Source: Pyrinomonadaceae bacterium (GTDB lineage Bacteria; Acidobacteriota; Blastocatellia; Pyrinomonadales; Pyrinomonadaceae). From it: DNA of 64,000 nucleotides. Shown here one piece after another: positions 18,183 to 26,794 of this stretch (position 1 is its first letter; each line of letters starts with the position of its first letter). The notes beneath the pieces were generated by a model. It was not told the origin of the DNA and made no database searches. It saw nothing but the letters and a program-made list of their open reading frames with translations. The DNA lies in NCBI GenBank assembly GCA_017983495.1, contig JAGOBH010000004.1, positions 247,734-311,733 of the forward strand. Direction: 5' to 3'. The position numbers and the translations under genes are program-made.

Positions 18183-18430
18183 GTTTCGATTGGTACGACA
18201 TCATCGGCACAATCGGCGTAGCGGTAATTATCCTGACATATGTTCTGCTTCAAATAGGCAACATAAAAAGCGAGCAGCTGTCGTACTCGCTACTGAACGC
18301 GGCCGGGGCATTATTGATACTTATTTCGCTTTACTATAGCTTTAATCTGCCCTCGTTTATCGTCGAGTTTTTTTGGCTGGTCATCAGTCTGTTCGGAATT
18401 GGCAAATATTTCGCCGCGTCGAAGGAATGA
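18179..18430 (+). CDS. Small CBU_0592-like membrane protein
   Basis: 83 residues. The ATG at 18179 overlaps the upstream TGA (ATGA), so translation is probably coupled. Three hydrophobic helices: IIGTIGVAVIILTYVLLQ, YSLLNAAGALLILISLYYS and FIVEFFWLVISLFGIGKYF. The order and the LPSFIVEFFWL segment fit the CBU_0592-like family of small integral membrane proteins, whose function is unknown. It sits in a chain with the BNR protein and the next hypothetical gene. Confidence 0.75.
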   Translation: MSFDWYDIIGTIGVAVIILTYVLLQIGNIKSEQLSYSLLNAAGALLILISLYYSFNLPSFIVEFFWLVISLFGIGKYFAASKE

Positions 18431-18448
18431 TCGCAGGTAGTCTTTGAT

Positions 18449-18904
18449 ATGCAGAATTTCACAAGCGTACCATTTAAGACGGAGAGCACTCACGGACTTA
18501 CGACCGTAAACGGTGTTGCCAAGTTTTCGAGTGCCGGCATCGTGCTTGAGTTTGAGGCGAAGATCCTGGGGTTGATAACCGAGGGTGTTAAAGAATCCCG
18601 TTTGGCTTTGGGAGACATTCTCGACGTTAAATTCAAAAAGGGCCTTTTCAAGAGGGGCGCGAAGATCGAGATCCGTGCCACTTCGCTTGCAGCGTTAGGC
18701 GATCTGCCTTGCAAAGACGGTAAGTTGATCTTGAAACTCCAGTCAGATGACTTTGAACGGGCAAAAGCGGCGGTCGTTAAGCTCCAGGCTGATATTGATA
18801 CTCAAACTGCTGCATCCTTTGCCGAACGCACGCCGGTCAGCGTTTTTCCCGATTCGTCCGAGATAGATACCAAACGTCTTCCGCCCAACGGGTCAAAGGA
18901 ATAG
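18449..18904 (+). CDS. Conserved hypothetical protein, PH-like beta-rich
   Basis: 151 residues, 18 bases after the CBU_0592-like gene. No signal peptide or membrane span. Alternating strands (FKTESTHGLTTVNGVAKFSS, GIVLEFEAKILGLI, SRLALGDILDVKFKKGLF) followed by a helix (SDDFERAKAAVVKLQADI) suggest a PH-domain-like or small beta-barrel fold. The tail from about residue 120 looks disordered. Followed by a strong stem-loop. I do not recognise a named family. Confidence 0.6.
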   Translation: MQNFTSVPFKTESTHGLTTVNGVAKFSSAGIVLEFEAKILGLITEGVKESRLALGDILDVKFKKGLFKRGAKIEIRATSLAALGDLPCKDGKLILKLQSDDFERAKAAVVKLQADIDTQTAASFAERTPVSVFPDSSEIDTKRLPPNGSKE

Positions 18905-18915
18905 TCAAAGGTATA

Positions 18916-18956
18916 AAGGTGTTGGAGGTACGAAAAACTCGAACCTCCAACACCTT
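18916..18956. terminator. Bidirectional stem-loop terminator
   Basis: A 14-base perfect inverted repeat (18916-18929 with 18943-18956, AAGGTGTTGGAGGT and complement) with a 13-base loop, placed between the ends of the convergent hypothetical and S9 peptidase genes. T-runs are weak, but position and stem strength favour transcription termination in both directions. Confidence 0.75.
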
Positions 18957-18985
18957 CGTCTAACCGATCCCAGATAACCCTGAGC

Positions 18986-21169
18986 TTACCGTGCAGGAGC
19001 CATTCTCGGATCCTGCTTCGGGGTCAGTTTGTATTCTTTCGGCGGTTCGGCACCTTTCAGGTGCTTTACAAAATAATCCCAACGTCGGCGCATCATGTAG
19101 AAACTGTCCGCTCCATAACCATGACGGGCGTTAGGAAATATGACAAGGTCAAAGTCCTTGTTTGCCTTGATCAATGCGTCGACTACCAACCAGGTATTGT
19201 ACGGCGGAACGTTGTCGTCCATATTGCCGTGAGCCAGCATCAGCTTACCTTTCAGATTCTTGGCGTAGACCTGATTAGCCTGTTTTTCGTAATTGTCGCC
19301 TGACAAGAGGCCAATGTACCTTTCGCCCCAATCGTCCTCGTAGTTGCGGTTATCATGGTTTCCCGATTCCGATATGCCAACCTTGTAAAAATCCGGAAAA
19401 CGGAACATTGCTGCCGCAGTTGCAAAGCCGCCGCCTGAGTGGCCCCACATACCGACACGGCTAAGATCCAAATACGGGAATTTAGCCGCTAGTTGCTTCA
19501 GTCCCTCGATCTGATCTTCTAGGGTGTTATCGGCCATATTGCCGTAACAGACGTCGTGGAATGATTTTGACCGGTCAGGATTGCAGGTGCCGTCGATGAT
19601 CACAACAACGAAGCCAAGTTCCGCTAGTGCCTGATGATCGCCGCGTGAAGCGGTGAACGAACGGCCGCCAACGCCGCCGCCCTGCGGGCCGGGATAAATA
19701 TAGTTAATGACCGGGTACTTCTTCGACGGGTCGAGATTGGTCGGTGTGATCATCACGCCGTATAGGTCCCACTTGCCGTCACGCGATTTTACGGTAATAG
19801 GTGTTACCGGCTTCCAGCCGGCGGCCTTTAGCCGCGTGATATCGGCCTTTTCCAATTCGGCAACCTGATTTCCAGACATGTCTCTCAACACTGCCACAGG
19901 CGGAACATCAGGTTTCGAATAATTATCAACAAAGTACTTTCCGTCGGTCGAAAGAGTTATCTGATGATTACCGTCTTCAGGAGTAAGAAGTTTGAGATTC
20001 TTGCCGTCGAAATCGATACGATAAAAATGGCTGAAATAAGGGTCACGGCCTGCCTCGCGGCCGTTTGCCTCGAAGAAGATCGTCCGAGCGGATTCATCGA
20101 CCTGGAGAACGCGTGTTACTACAAAATTTCCTTTGGTGATCTGATTTTTGACCTTGCCCGTCTTCAGATCGTAAAGGTATAAGTGACCCCAGTCGTCACG
20201 CTCCGAATACCAGATCGCCTCGTTGGTCGCGGGAAAGTACTTCCAGTTAGCACTTCCCTGTCCGGACTCATACTGAGTCGGCACAACTTCCTCAAACACG
20301 TCACGGACATCGCCTGTGGCGACATTTGCAATGCGAAACTTAGCCTGTTTGTGATCTCGTGAACTCGAAACGAAGGCCAGTGTCGTTCCATCAGGGCTCC
20401 ACTCGTTATCACCAAATTCGCCGTCACACGCGATGTCGTCGCATAGTGTGCCGCGGCGGTCATCCGGAGCCATCTTGAGACGAGTCATCTTTCCGTTTTC
20501 CACGTCGATAATGACGCGGTGGATCTTGATGATCTCTTTGTCGGTCGGCAATGGGTATTTCCAAGCCTCAAGCTTTGGTGCACCGACATTTGTGGTTACC
20601 AGGTACATATCGTTGATATGACGCTGGTCCTGCTGAAAAGTAGCAACCTTTTTCGAGTCCGGCGACCATAGAACGATCGCTCGGTCGCTATGCTTCCAAC
20701 CGGCGTTATCTGTAGCGTAGCCGAAATCTTTCACGCCATCCGTTGTAAGTTGGGTTTCCTTTCCAGTCGCAATATCCTTGACCCACAGATTCCAATCCTT
20801 GATGAACACCGAACGTTTGCCATCGGGCGATTTTACGTCAAGTCCCCCGCCGAATCGTCCAGGACCGCCCGCTCCGGCAGGAGCCGTTACGCCAAGCTCA
20901 GCGAGGGTTGCGGCCGTCTTACGCGAGCCATTTGCGGGATCGATCATAACAAATTCCCGGCCGGTTGCCGTTAGAACTTGATACCAGAATCGCCCGTCGG
21001 GGAGAAATGTCGGTCGAACCCCCGCCCGGTCGACCAACGGGCCCGTGTTATAGGACAGCATTTTTTCTGCCCGAGCATAATCATCCGCGGTCATTGCCGG
21101 AGATTGAGCAAATCCCACGGTCGAGAACGCAACCAGAACAGCGACAATTGCGATATTGAACTTTTTCAT
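18986..21169 (-). CDS. Exported S9 family peptidase (dipeptidyl-peptidase IV-like)
   Basis: 727 residues. Signal peptide MKKFNIAIVAVLVAFSTVGFA. Residues ~30-480 form the beta-propeller half, ~490-710 the alpha/beta hydrolase half. Catalytic triad: Ser578 in WGHSGGGFA, Asp651/652 in GNMDDNV and His683 in ARHGYG. DPP-IV-like enzymes remove N-terminal dipeptides, usually Xaa-Pro, from oligopeptides. Location is periplasmic or extracellular. It likely works with the exported M36 proteases further right in protein scavenging. A prolyl oligopeptidase or acylaminoacyl-peptidase specificity is not excluded. Confidence 0.93.
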   Translation of the reverse strand: MKKFNIAIVAVLVAFSTVGFAQSPAMTADDYARAEKMLSYNTGPLVDRAGVRPTFLPDGRFWYQVLTATGREFVMIDPANGSRKTAATLAELGVTAPAGAGGPGRFGGGLDVKSPDGKRSVFIKDWNLWVKDIATGKETQLTTDGVKDFGYATDNAGWKHSDRAIVLWSPDSKKVATFQQDQRHINDMYLVTTNVGAPKLEAWKYPLPTDKEIIKIHRVIIDVENGKMTRLKMAPDDRRGTLCDDIACDGEFGDNEWSPDGTTLAFVSSSRDHKQAKFRIANVATGDVRDVFEEVVPTQYESGQGSANWKYFPATNEAIWYSERDDWGHLYLYDLKTGKVKNQITKGNFVVTRVLQVDESARTIFFEANGREAGRDPYFSHFYRIDFDGKNLKLLTPEDGNHQITLSTDGKYFVDNYSKPDVPPVAVLRDMSGNQVAELEKADITRLKAAGWKPVTPITVKSRDGKWDLYGVMITPTNLDPSKKYPVINYIYPGPQGGGVGGRSFTASRGDHQALAELGFVVVIIDGTCNPDRSKSFHDVCYGNMADNTLEDQIEGLKQLAAKFPYLDLSRVGMWGHSGGGFATAAAMFRFPDFYKVGISESGNHDNRNYEDDWGERYIGLLSGDNYEKQANQVYAKNLKGKLMLAHGNMDDNVPPYNTWLVVDALIKANKDFDLVIFPNARHGYGADSFYMMRRRWDYFVKHLKGAEPPKEYKLTPKQDPRMAPAR

Positions 21170-21322
21170 TCGAGGTAAAGGTCCTTTTGAGTTGTATTAG
21201 AGCCGATGTGTACGGCTAGCGAGAATTTGAACTTATTCTATAGCATATACGCAGAGAATTGCATTTTGTATGCTCAGGTTTGATATCATTTCACTTTTCT
21301 TCATGAAACCTATTGCAAAGCG

Positions 21323-21754
21323 ATGACTAATGCGACGGGCTCGTATGGGCGACTGATCAAAATATATGGCATTCATCCTGCTTACATGCAACGAGCAGTC
21401 TTTGTCGCCGTATTGTCGTTCATTTTCTTTTTGGGAATGATGTTCGCGTTCTATCTTCGTCAGCATTTTGGATATTTTCTTCTATCGACCGCTTTTCTGC
21501 TGGTCTATTTAGCAACCCTATTCTCGTGGGTGATGCAGCGTCGAAACGTGGTAAAGTTATCGGAACTCGGATTTGAATACCGAAAATTCGCTTGCTCCTG
21601 GGCTGAACTTGCGTCGATCCAGCGATCTACCGAAAAGAACGGCGGCCTTATCGTCACCTCAAAAGACCGCAAACAGGTTGCCGTTCCATCCTCGATCAAC
21701 GGAATTGATGAGATCGAGGCAATTCTTCGCCGCAAGTTAGAAGTAGGCAAATAG
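21323..21754 (+). CDS. Small membrane protein with C-terminal PH-like domain
   Basis: 143 residues. Two adjacent transmembrane helices (VFVAVLSFIFFLGMMFAFYL and FLLSTAFLLVYLATLFSW, about residues 25-70), then a cytosolic beta-rich part (VKLSELGFEYRKFACSWAEL, GGLIVTSKDRKQVAVP, IDEIEAILRRKLE) that resembles bacterial PH domains. No partner gene nearby. The ATG at 21323 has no clear Shine-Dalgarno. Function unknown. Confidence 0.65.
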   Translation: MTNATGSYGRLIKIYGIHPAYMQRAVFVAVLSFIFFLGMMFAFYLRQHFGYFLLSTAFLLVYLATLFSWVMQRRNVVKLSELGFEYRKFACSWAELASIQRSTEKNGGLIVTSKDRKQVAVPSSINGIDEIEAILRRKLEVGK

Positions 21755-21897
21755 TTCATTTCCACAATACGCTACGGCCGCCCGAATAATTGAAGGCCCG
21801 ACTTCGGACCGTTGCACTTTTTATTGCGCTCAATTTTCTTGTATTCTATCTAATTAAGATTCCGCCCTGAGGCGGGTGTCAAGATCACGGAGATTTT

Positions 21898-23622
21898 ATG
21901 AGCATTGAAGTCGTCATGCCCCAGATGGGCGAATCGATAACCGAAGGAACGGTTTCCAAGTGGTTAAAACAGGTCGGCGAACGCGTCGAAAAGGACGAGC
22001 CGGTGCTGGAGATCTCCACGGATAAGGTCGATGCGGAAGTCCCGAGCCCCGGGGCCGGTATTTTGCTGGAGATCCGTCATCAGGAAGGCGAGACGGTTGA
22101 GGTCGGCACCGTGGTAGCGGTGATCGGATCTGAGGTCGGAGTTGCATCCGAAAGTCCGGCTCCTACTGGTGAAGCTCCGACAATAATTGCGACATCTGAT
22201 ACCGATGGCACCGAACCCTCAGTCGAAACCAGTGCGCCGGAAGCCACGATCATTGAGGCCATTCCGACCGAAGCTCCGGCCGAATCATCATCTGCCGATG
22301 CCGCCGAGGTTGTAATGCCTCAGATGGGCGAGTCGATAACAGAGGGCACGGTGTCAAAGTGGTTAAAATCTGTGGGCGACACGATCGAAAAGGACGAGGC
22401 ACTTCTTGAGATATCGACCGATAAAGTAGATGCTGAGGTTCCGTCTCCGACCGCCGGCACTATTTTGGCGATCCACGTGAAAGAGGGCGAAACGGTTGAA
22501 GTCGGGGCAGTTTTGGCTCTTGTTGGAACTGCGGGCGGCACTGTGACGCCAACGCCGAAACCTGAACCTTCAGTTGAGCAAGTTGCCGCGCCCAAAGCGG
22601 TTGAAGCCCCTATAATTGCAAGAGCGGCGACTGCCGCAGCCAGCCCAAGCACCGGATCTTCGCTCGACGAACTGCTCCGCATAAAATCGAGTCCTTTGGT
22701 ACGCAATATTGCACGGGAACATGGCGTTGATATCACGCGCATTCCTGGATCAGGAATCAGCGGACGTGTTACCAAAGAGGATATATTATCGTTTATCGAA
22801 AGTGGAGCAGCCCTTCGCCCACAAGATCTTTTGGTCAAGGGTGCGACTTTGCCAACGCCCCCGGCAACGCCGACCCCTGCAGTCGCCACATTCACACCCC
22901 AACAAACCTTCGTCGCCATGGGCGATCGCATCGAGAAAATGTCAGTGATGCGGAAAAAGATCGCTGAGCACATGACTTCGTCGAAGCAGACGTCGGCTCA
23001 CGTGACCAGCGTCTACGAGATCGACATGACTAATGTCGCTAAGTTCCGCAAGGCTCATCAGGCGGATTTTCAGACTCGATTCGGTACCAAGTTGACGTTC
23101 ATGCCGTTTATTTTCCAGGCAGTAACGGCGGCCATTCGTGAATTTCGCATTGTAAACTCGCAAGTGGATGGCGACCAGATAATATACAAAGGCGATATCA
23201 ATCTCGGGATGGCCGTTGCTCTCGATTGGGGATTGATCGTTCCGGTGATCAGACAGGCTGATACCCTGACTTTATCAGAACTCGCGATCGCTGCTAACGA
23301 CCTGGCTGATCGGGCACGAACGAAAAAGCTCAAGCCGGACGAAGTGCAAGGCGGAACTTTTACGATCACTAACCCGGGAGTGTTCGGCGGTCTTTACGGC
23401 ACCCCCATTATCAATCAACCGCAAGTAGCGATCCTATGTGTTGGAACGATCGAGAAAAGAGCCAAGGTACTTACTTCCCCGGATGGTGACGATTACATTG
23501 CTATAAGGCAAATGGCTTACTTCGCGCTGACCTATGATCATCGGATCGTGGACGGTGCAGATGCCGAAAGGTTCCTCGCATATTTGAAGAAATATCTTGA
23601 GAACGCGGAGTTCACCTACTAG
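21898..23622 (+). CDS. sucB: 2-oxoglutarate dehydrogenase E2, dihydrolipoyl succinyltransferase type
   Basis: 574 residues; start preceded by CGGAGA. Two lipoyl domains (residues ~1-78 and ~135-212), each with the lipoylated Lys in ISTDKVDAEVPSP (K43 and K176). Then Pro/Ala linkers, a peripheral subunit-binding domain (~262-297, SSPLVRNIAREHGVDITRI) and the acyltransferase domain, with the catalytic DHRIVDG near 546. The enzyme moves the acyl group to CoA in a 2-oxoacid dehydrogenase complex. Two nearly identical lipoyl domains are unusual for classical sucB, which has one, but common in actinobacterial and acidobacterial forms. Acetyl or branched-chain specificity cannot be excluded. Confidence 0.88.
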   Translation: MSIEVVMPQMGESITEGTVSKWLKQVGERVEKDEPVLEISTDKVDAEVPSPGAGILLEIRHQEGETVEVGTVVAVIGSEVGVASESPAPTGEAPTIIATSDTDGTEPSVETSAPEATIIEAIPTEAPAESSSADAAEVVMPQMGESITEGTVSKWLKSVGDTIEKDEALLEISTDKVDAEVPSPTAGTILAIHVKEGETVEVGAVLALVGTAGGTVTPTPKPEPSVEQVAAPKAVEAPIIARAATAAASPSTGSSLDELLRIKSSPLVRNIAREHGVDITRIPGSGISGRVTKEDILSFIESGAALRPQDLLVKGATLPTPPATPTPAVATFTPQQTFVAMGDRIEKMSVMRKKIAEHMTSSKQTSAHVTSVYEIDMTNVAKFRKAHQADFQTRFGTKLTFMPFIFQAVTAAIREFRIVNSQVDGDQIIYKGDINLGMAVALDWGLIVPVIRQADTLTLSELAIAANDLADRARTKKLKPDEVQGGTFTITNPGVFGGLYGTPIINQPQVAILCVGTIEKRAKVLTSPDGDDYIAIRQMAYFALTYDHRIVDGADAERFLAYLKKYLENAEFTY

Positions 23623-23957
23623 CGAACCCCTAGAAACAGGGGCTTTTGCGTAAAAAATGGATGTGGATTTCGGGTTTACCATTGTTGTATAATGGTCTCT
23701 ATCGCATTTCTCTCCGTCTCTTTCGGTTGAGTTTCATAGTTACAGTTACTGGAAATTAATTTGGCAAAAGTGTATCAAATTGATCGTTCGACGGACTTAT
23801 CACTAATACGACGTTCGCATTTCTTTGCCGTAATCGGGGAGCAGTGAAAGTCGCCCAGACCGACCCTCGTCGAATTGTTACAACCTGTTGGCGGCGGTTT
23901 GCGTCTTAACCACCGTTATCCAGTTAATTCAGCGGCCTGCATTTGGAGGAGTAAATT
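23623..23957. other. Long leader region upstream of the OmpA-family gene
   Basis: About 335 bases without a gene. It begins with the sucB terminator, then has a TATAAT at 23688-23693 with a poor -35, which would give a 5' leader of over 250 bases for the OmpA gene. No known riboswitch or RNA motif was recognised. Confidence 0.4.
23627..23647 (+). terminator. Rho-independent terminator of sucB
   Basis: CCCCT (23627-23631) pairs with AGGGG (23638-23642) around a six-base loop and is followed by CTTTT. Short stem, but directly after the sucB stop. Confidence 0.6.
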
Positions 23958-24926
23958 ATGTTAAAGAAAATTTCAGTATTCGCAATCGTCATGACCATCG
24001 GGGCAGTCAGCCTATTCGCCCAGGGAGCCCAGTTGCGTACACTGACGGCCGGTCAGAAGTACAAGATCAAAGGTGTTGTCGTTTCAAAAGAAAACGACAG
24101 TACCTTTATTGTTCGCGACACGGTTGGTGTTGACACCAAGATCGTTGTGTCGACAAACGCAAGCATTAAAAACAACAGCCTTTTCGGAGGCGATCGATTC
24201 CCCGTTACCGCAATTGTCCGCGGTCTCAATCTCGAAGCTGAGGGTGTTGGCGATTCGTCAGGCAGCCTTGCTGCAAGCAAAGTACGTTTCGATAAAAGCA
24301 ATCTTGCGGTTGCACAGTCGATCGATGCCCGCGTTGCTCCTGCGGAAGAACGATTGACAGCAGCAGAGCAGAATGCCCAGCGTGTCTCCGGACAGATCGA
24401 CGAATTGATGGCTATTTCGAATGCCGCCAAGGGTGGAGCTAAAGCGGCTCAGGATACGGCCGATGCGGCTGTTGCCGGCGTGAACGCGACCAACAAGCGG
24501 ATCACGGATCTCGATGATTATGTTGTCCAGTCGACAGCGACGGTCAATTTTAAGGTAAATAGCTCGGTGCTGTCAGCCGAAGGCAAAGCGGCACTCGATC
24601 AGGTTGCGGCAAGCGCTACAACGCTCAAAGGCTACGTAATCGAAGTCACCGGGTTTGCTTCGGCCGAGGGTGACTCGAGAAAGAACAAAGCTCTTAGCGA
24701 ACGTCGGGCTCAGGCAGTCAAGGACTATCTAATCGAGACCCATAACATTCCGCTTCGCAGAATGAGTACGTCGTACGGATTTGGAGAACTTCAGGCCGTA
24801 GCCGATAATTCGACCCGCGAGGGCCGTGAACAGAACAGACGTGTTGAGGTAAAGCTGCTTGTCAGCCGCGGCATCAACCAGAATGTTGAGGTCAAAGCTC
24901 AGCCTGCTAATTCAAACGATCAGTAG
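23958..24926 (+). CDS. OmpA family outer-membrane/peptidoglycan-binding protein
   Basis: 322 residues, start preceded by GGAGGAG. Signal peptide MLKKISVFAIVMTIGAVSLFA. Residues ~30-115 form a small beta domain (KYKIKGVVVSKENDSTFIVRD) that may be an OB-like fold; ~120-180 is an Ala-rich helical or coiled region. Residues ~190-305 are the OmpA C-terminal domain, with VNFKVNSSVLSAEGKAALDQ and the peptidoglycan-binding NKALSERRAQAVKDYL...NRRVEVKLL. Expected role: anchoring the outer membrane to the cell wall. No membrane beta-barrel is present. Confidence 0.88.
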   Translation: MLKKISVFAIVMTIGAVSLFAQGAQLRTLTAGQKYKIKGVVVSKENDSTFIVRDTVGVDTKIVVSTNASIKNNSLFGGDRFPVTAIVRGLNLEAEGVGDSSGSLAASKVRFDKSNLAVAQSIDARVAPAEERLTAAEQNAQRVSGQIDELMAISNAAKGGAKAAQDTADAAVAGVNATNKRITDLDDYVVQSTATVNFKVNSSVLSAEGKAALDQVAASATTLKGYVIEVTGFASAEGDSRKNKALSERRAQAVKDYLIETHNIPLRRMSTSYGFGELQAVADNSTREGREQNRRVEVKLLVSRGINQNVEVKAQPANSNDQ

Positions 24927-24938
24927 TTTTTTCTATCT

Positions 24939-24994
24939 AGGAGCGTTTCGAACGAACCATCGAAACTGATGGTCAATGCGGAACGCTCCTTTTC
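24939..24994 (+). terminator. Terminator of the OmpA gene, nested hairpin
   Basis: AGGAGCGTT (24939-24947) pairs with 24982-24990, then TTTT. A second hairpin (24956-24961 with 24968-24973) is nested in the loop. It begins 12 bases after the OmpA stop. Confidence 0.75.
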
Positions 24995-25015
24995 TGTATT
25001 TAGGGTGTTTTTCTA

Positions 25016-26137
25016 ATGTCCAAAGTCACCTTGTCCAGACTTATCTTCGTTTTCACCGCCCTGATGGCAACATTTGGGTCCGTGTTTTCTCAGACGAATC
25101 CAGCCAAACCAACACCAACGCCGGATGATGATGATGTGATCAAGGTGGAATCACGGTTGATCGTCGTGCCTGCATCAGTTACTGATACCAATGGCCTCCC
25201 TGTATTAGGCCTGACTACAGCTGATTTCAGACTATTGGAAGAAAACAGCGGTCAGACGATCGACAGAGTCAGTACCGCAGAAAATGTGCCGCTTGAGATC
25301 GCTCTGCTGTTTGATATCTCGGCAACGACCAGCCCTATGTTTAAGTTTCAGCAGGAAACTGCCGCGAAATTTTTGCAGGAAGTTTTGCGTCCGAATGATC
25401 GGGCGACCATTTTTACGATTGGAGCAAAACCTGTATTGATCCAGGGACGCGACAACGTGGAACGGTCAATTGCTGCGGTCCGCTCAATAGTTCCTACTAA
25501 AGAATGGACGGCCTTCTATGACTCCGTAGGATCCGCCGCGGAGTATCTCGGGAAAAACTCACCCGAAGGCACCCGCCGCGTCATTCTGGTCATCTCCGAC
25601 GGTGAGGATACAAACAGCGTCCGGATCGCCAAAGCCATACAGGACGGCTATAGAAAGGTTGGAGAGAAGATAAATTCGATCGACAATAAAGCCCTTTATC
25701 AGCTTACCGTCAATAACCGTAATCAGGCGAGTATCCAGGAACGTGCCCGCGTGCTTCGTCTCCTGCAGAATGCGGATACTGTGTTCTATTCGATCAACCC
25801 CGCCGGCAGTTCATTTCAGTTGAATAAGATGAGCGTGTTTGGCCAGGAGAACATGCAGAAGTTCGCAGACGATACGGGCGGAACAGCATTTCTTCCGAAG
25901 TTTCAGCCGATCGATACCAAGGACGAATATCAAAACGGTAACAACGAGAGAAAGAACACCGAGACTCTCGAGCGTATTTTCCGACAGTTGGGCAATGAAC
26001 TTCGTTCACAATATCTTATCCAGTATTATTCCGAATCAGATTTCCCGGTCAATAAGTTCGTCAAGCTCGAAGTCGGCTTACAGAACTCAACAGGGCGCCG
26101 CATTAGGGCTCGACAAGGCTATTTCGTCAAGAACTAG
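25016..26137 (+). CDS. Exported VWFA-related protein, acidobacterial type
   Basis: 373 residues. Signal peptide to about residue 26 (ALMATFGSVFSQ), then a Thr/Pro/Asp-rich linker. Residues ~43-90 are the N-terminal strand block typical of the family (VESRLIVVPASVTDTNGLPV, DFRLLEENSGQTI), followed by a von Willebrand A domain from ~93 with MIDAS-like DISAT (D100, S102, T104). This matches the acidobacterial VWFA-related family (TIGR03436), expanded in this phylum and a good taxonomic pointer. Probably an envelope adhesion or metal-dependent binding protein; ligand unknown. Confidence 0.88.
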   Translation: MSKVTLSRLIFVFTALMATFGSVFSQTNPAKPTPTPDDDDVIKVESRLIVVPASVTDTNGLPVLGLTTADFRLLEENSGQTIDRVSTAENVPLEIALLFDISATTSPMFKFQQETAAKFLQEVLRPNDRATIFTIGAKPVLIQGRDNVERSIAAVRSIVPTKEWTAFYDSVGSAAEYLGKNSPEGTRRVILVISDGEDTNSVRIAKAIQDGYRKVGEKINSIDNKALYQLTVNNRNQASIQERARVLRLLQNADTVFYSINPAGSSFQLNKMSVFGQENMQKFADDTGGTAFLPKFQPIDTKDEYQNGNNERKNTETLERIFRQLGNELRSQYLIQYYSESDFPVNKFVKLEVGLQNSTGRRIRARQGYFVKN

Positions 26138-26140
26138 TGA

Positions 26141-26713
26141 TCAAATGTTCTCGTCCTGACCCGACTCGATCTCTCCTTTAACTTCCCTCGGCTTGGTGGT
26201 CTCCTTTTTCACAGGCGTTACGTAATTCCCCATCACGGTTCCTTTATCGACTTTCTGGTCGGCATTTGAATTCGAATTCGCTTTGGGCGGAGCAGCGACC
26301 GCCCCCATTAGCGGCATTGGGGTTGGGGTGGCAAAGGGGACCAACTTACCGACCATGTTCTTAGGCTTTGAAAAAAGCGATACAAAAAACACACCGCTAA
26401 AAAGAGCCATTATCAGAGAAAGTGCCGCGGTCGCATATAGGCGTGTTCGCTGCTTTATCTTTGCCCATCCGACCGGGCAATCCTTGGTAATTACAGTGCC
26501 GTCTGCTCGCTGATGAAAACGGACGCACAGACGCCCTTCGAAATTCGTGATCAGGCCCTCAGCCTCATCTTTGGACATTCCCGAAAGGTTATAAACATTT
26601 AGCTTACAGTCTCCGCAAAACCGTTTGCGTTCATCGCCATACATCATGTCCCAGTCCGCCGAACAGGGGCTTGCGATCTTAATATTGTTTAGAGGGCTAT
26701 CGAATTTCGCCAT
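26141..26713 (-). CDS. Membrane-anchored protein with N-terminal multi-Cys domain
   Basis: 190 residues. Residues ~8-82 form a compact domain with five Cys: SPCSADWDMMYGDERKRFC (C17, C33), C36, C63 in RLCVRF and C79 in KDCPVG; the spacing suggests a zinc or Fe-S site. One transmembrane helix follows (~93-114), then a Pro/Thr/Asn-rich tail. The Cys domain is therefore likely cytosolic and the tail extracytoplasmic. I recognise the pattern as a recurring uncharacterised domain, not a named function. Converges with the VWFA gene, three bases between stops. Confidence 0.65.
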   Translation of the reverse strand: MAKFDSPLNNIKIASPCSADWDMMYGDERKRFCGDCKLNVYNLSGMSKDEAEGLITNFEGRLCVRFHQRADGTVITKDCPVGWAKIKQRTRLYATAALSLIMALFSGVFFVSLFSKPKNMVGKLVPFATPTPMPLMGAVAAPPKANSNSNADQKVDKGTVMGNYVTPVKKETTKPREVKGEIESGQDENI

Positions 26714-26794
26714 ATTGAACTCCGTAAAATAATACTCAGCCTTTCGCTGCTGCAGTATTGAACGAAGTCCAACTCCATTCTTGCATCCCCGTTA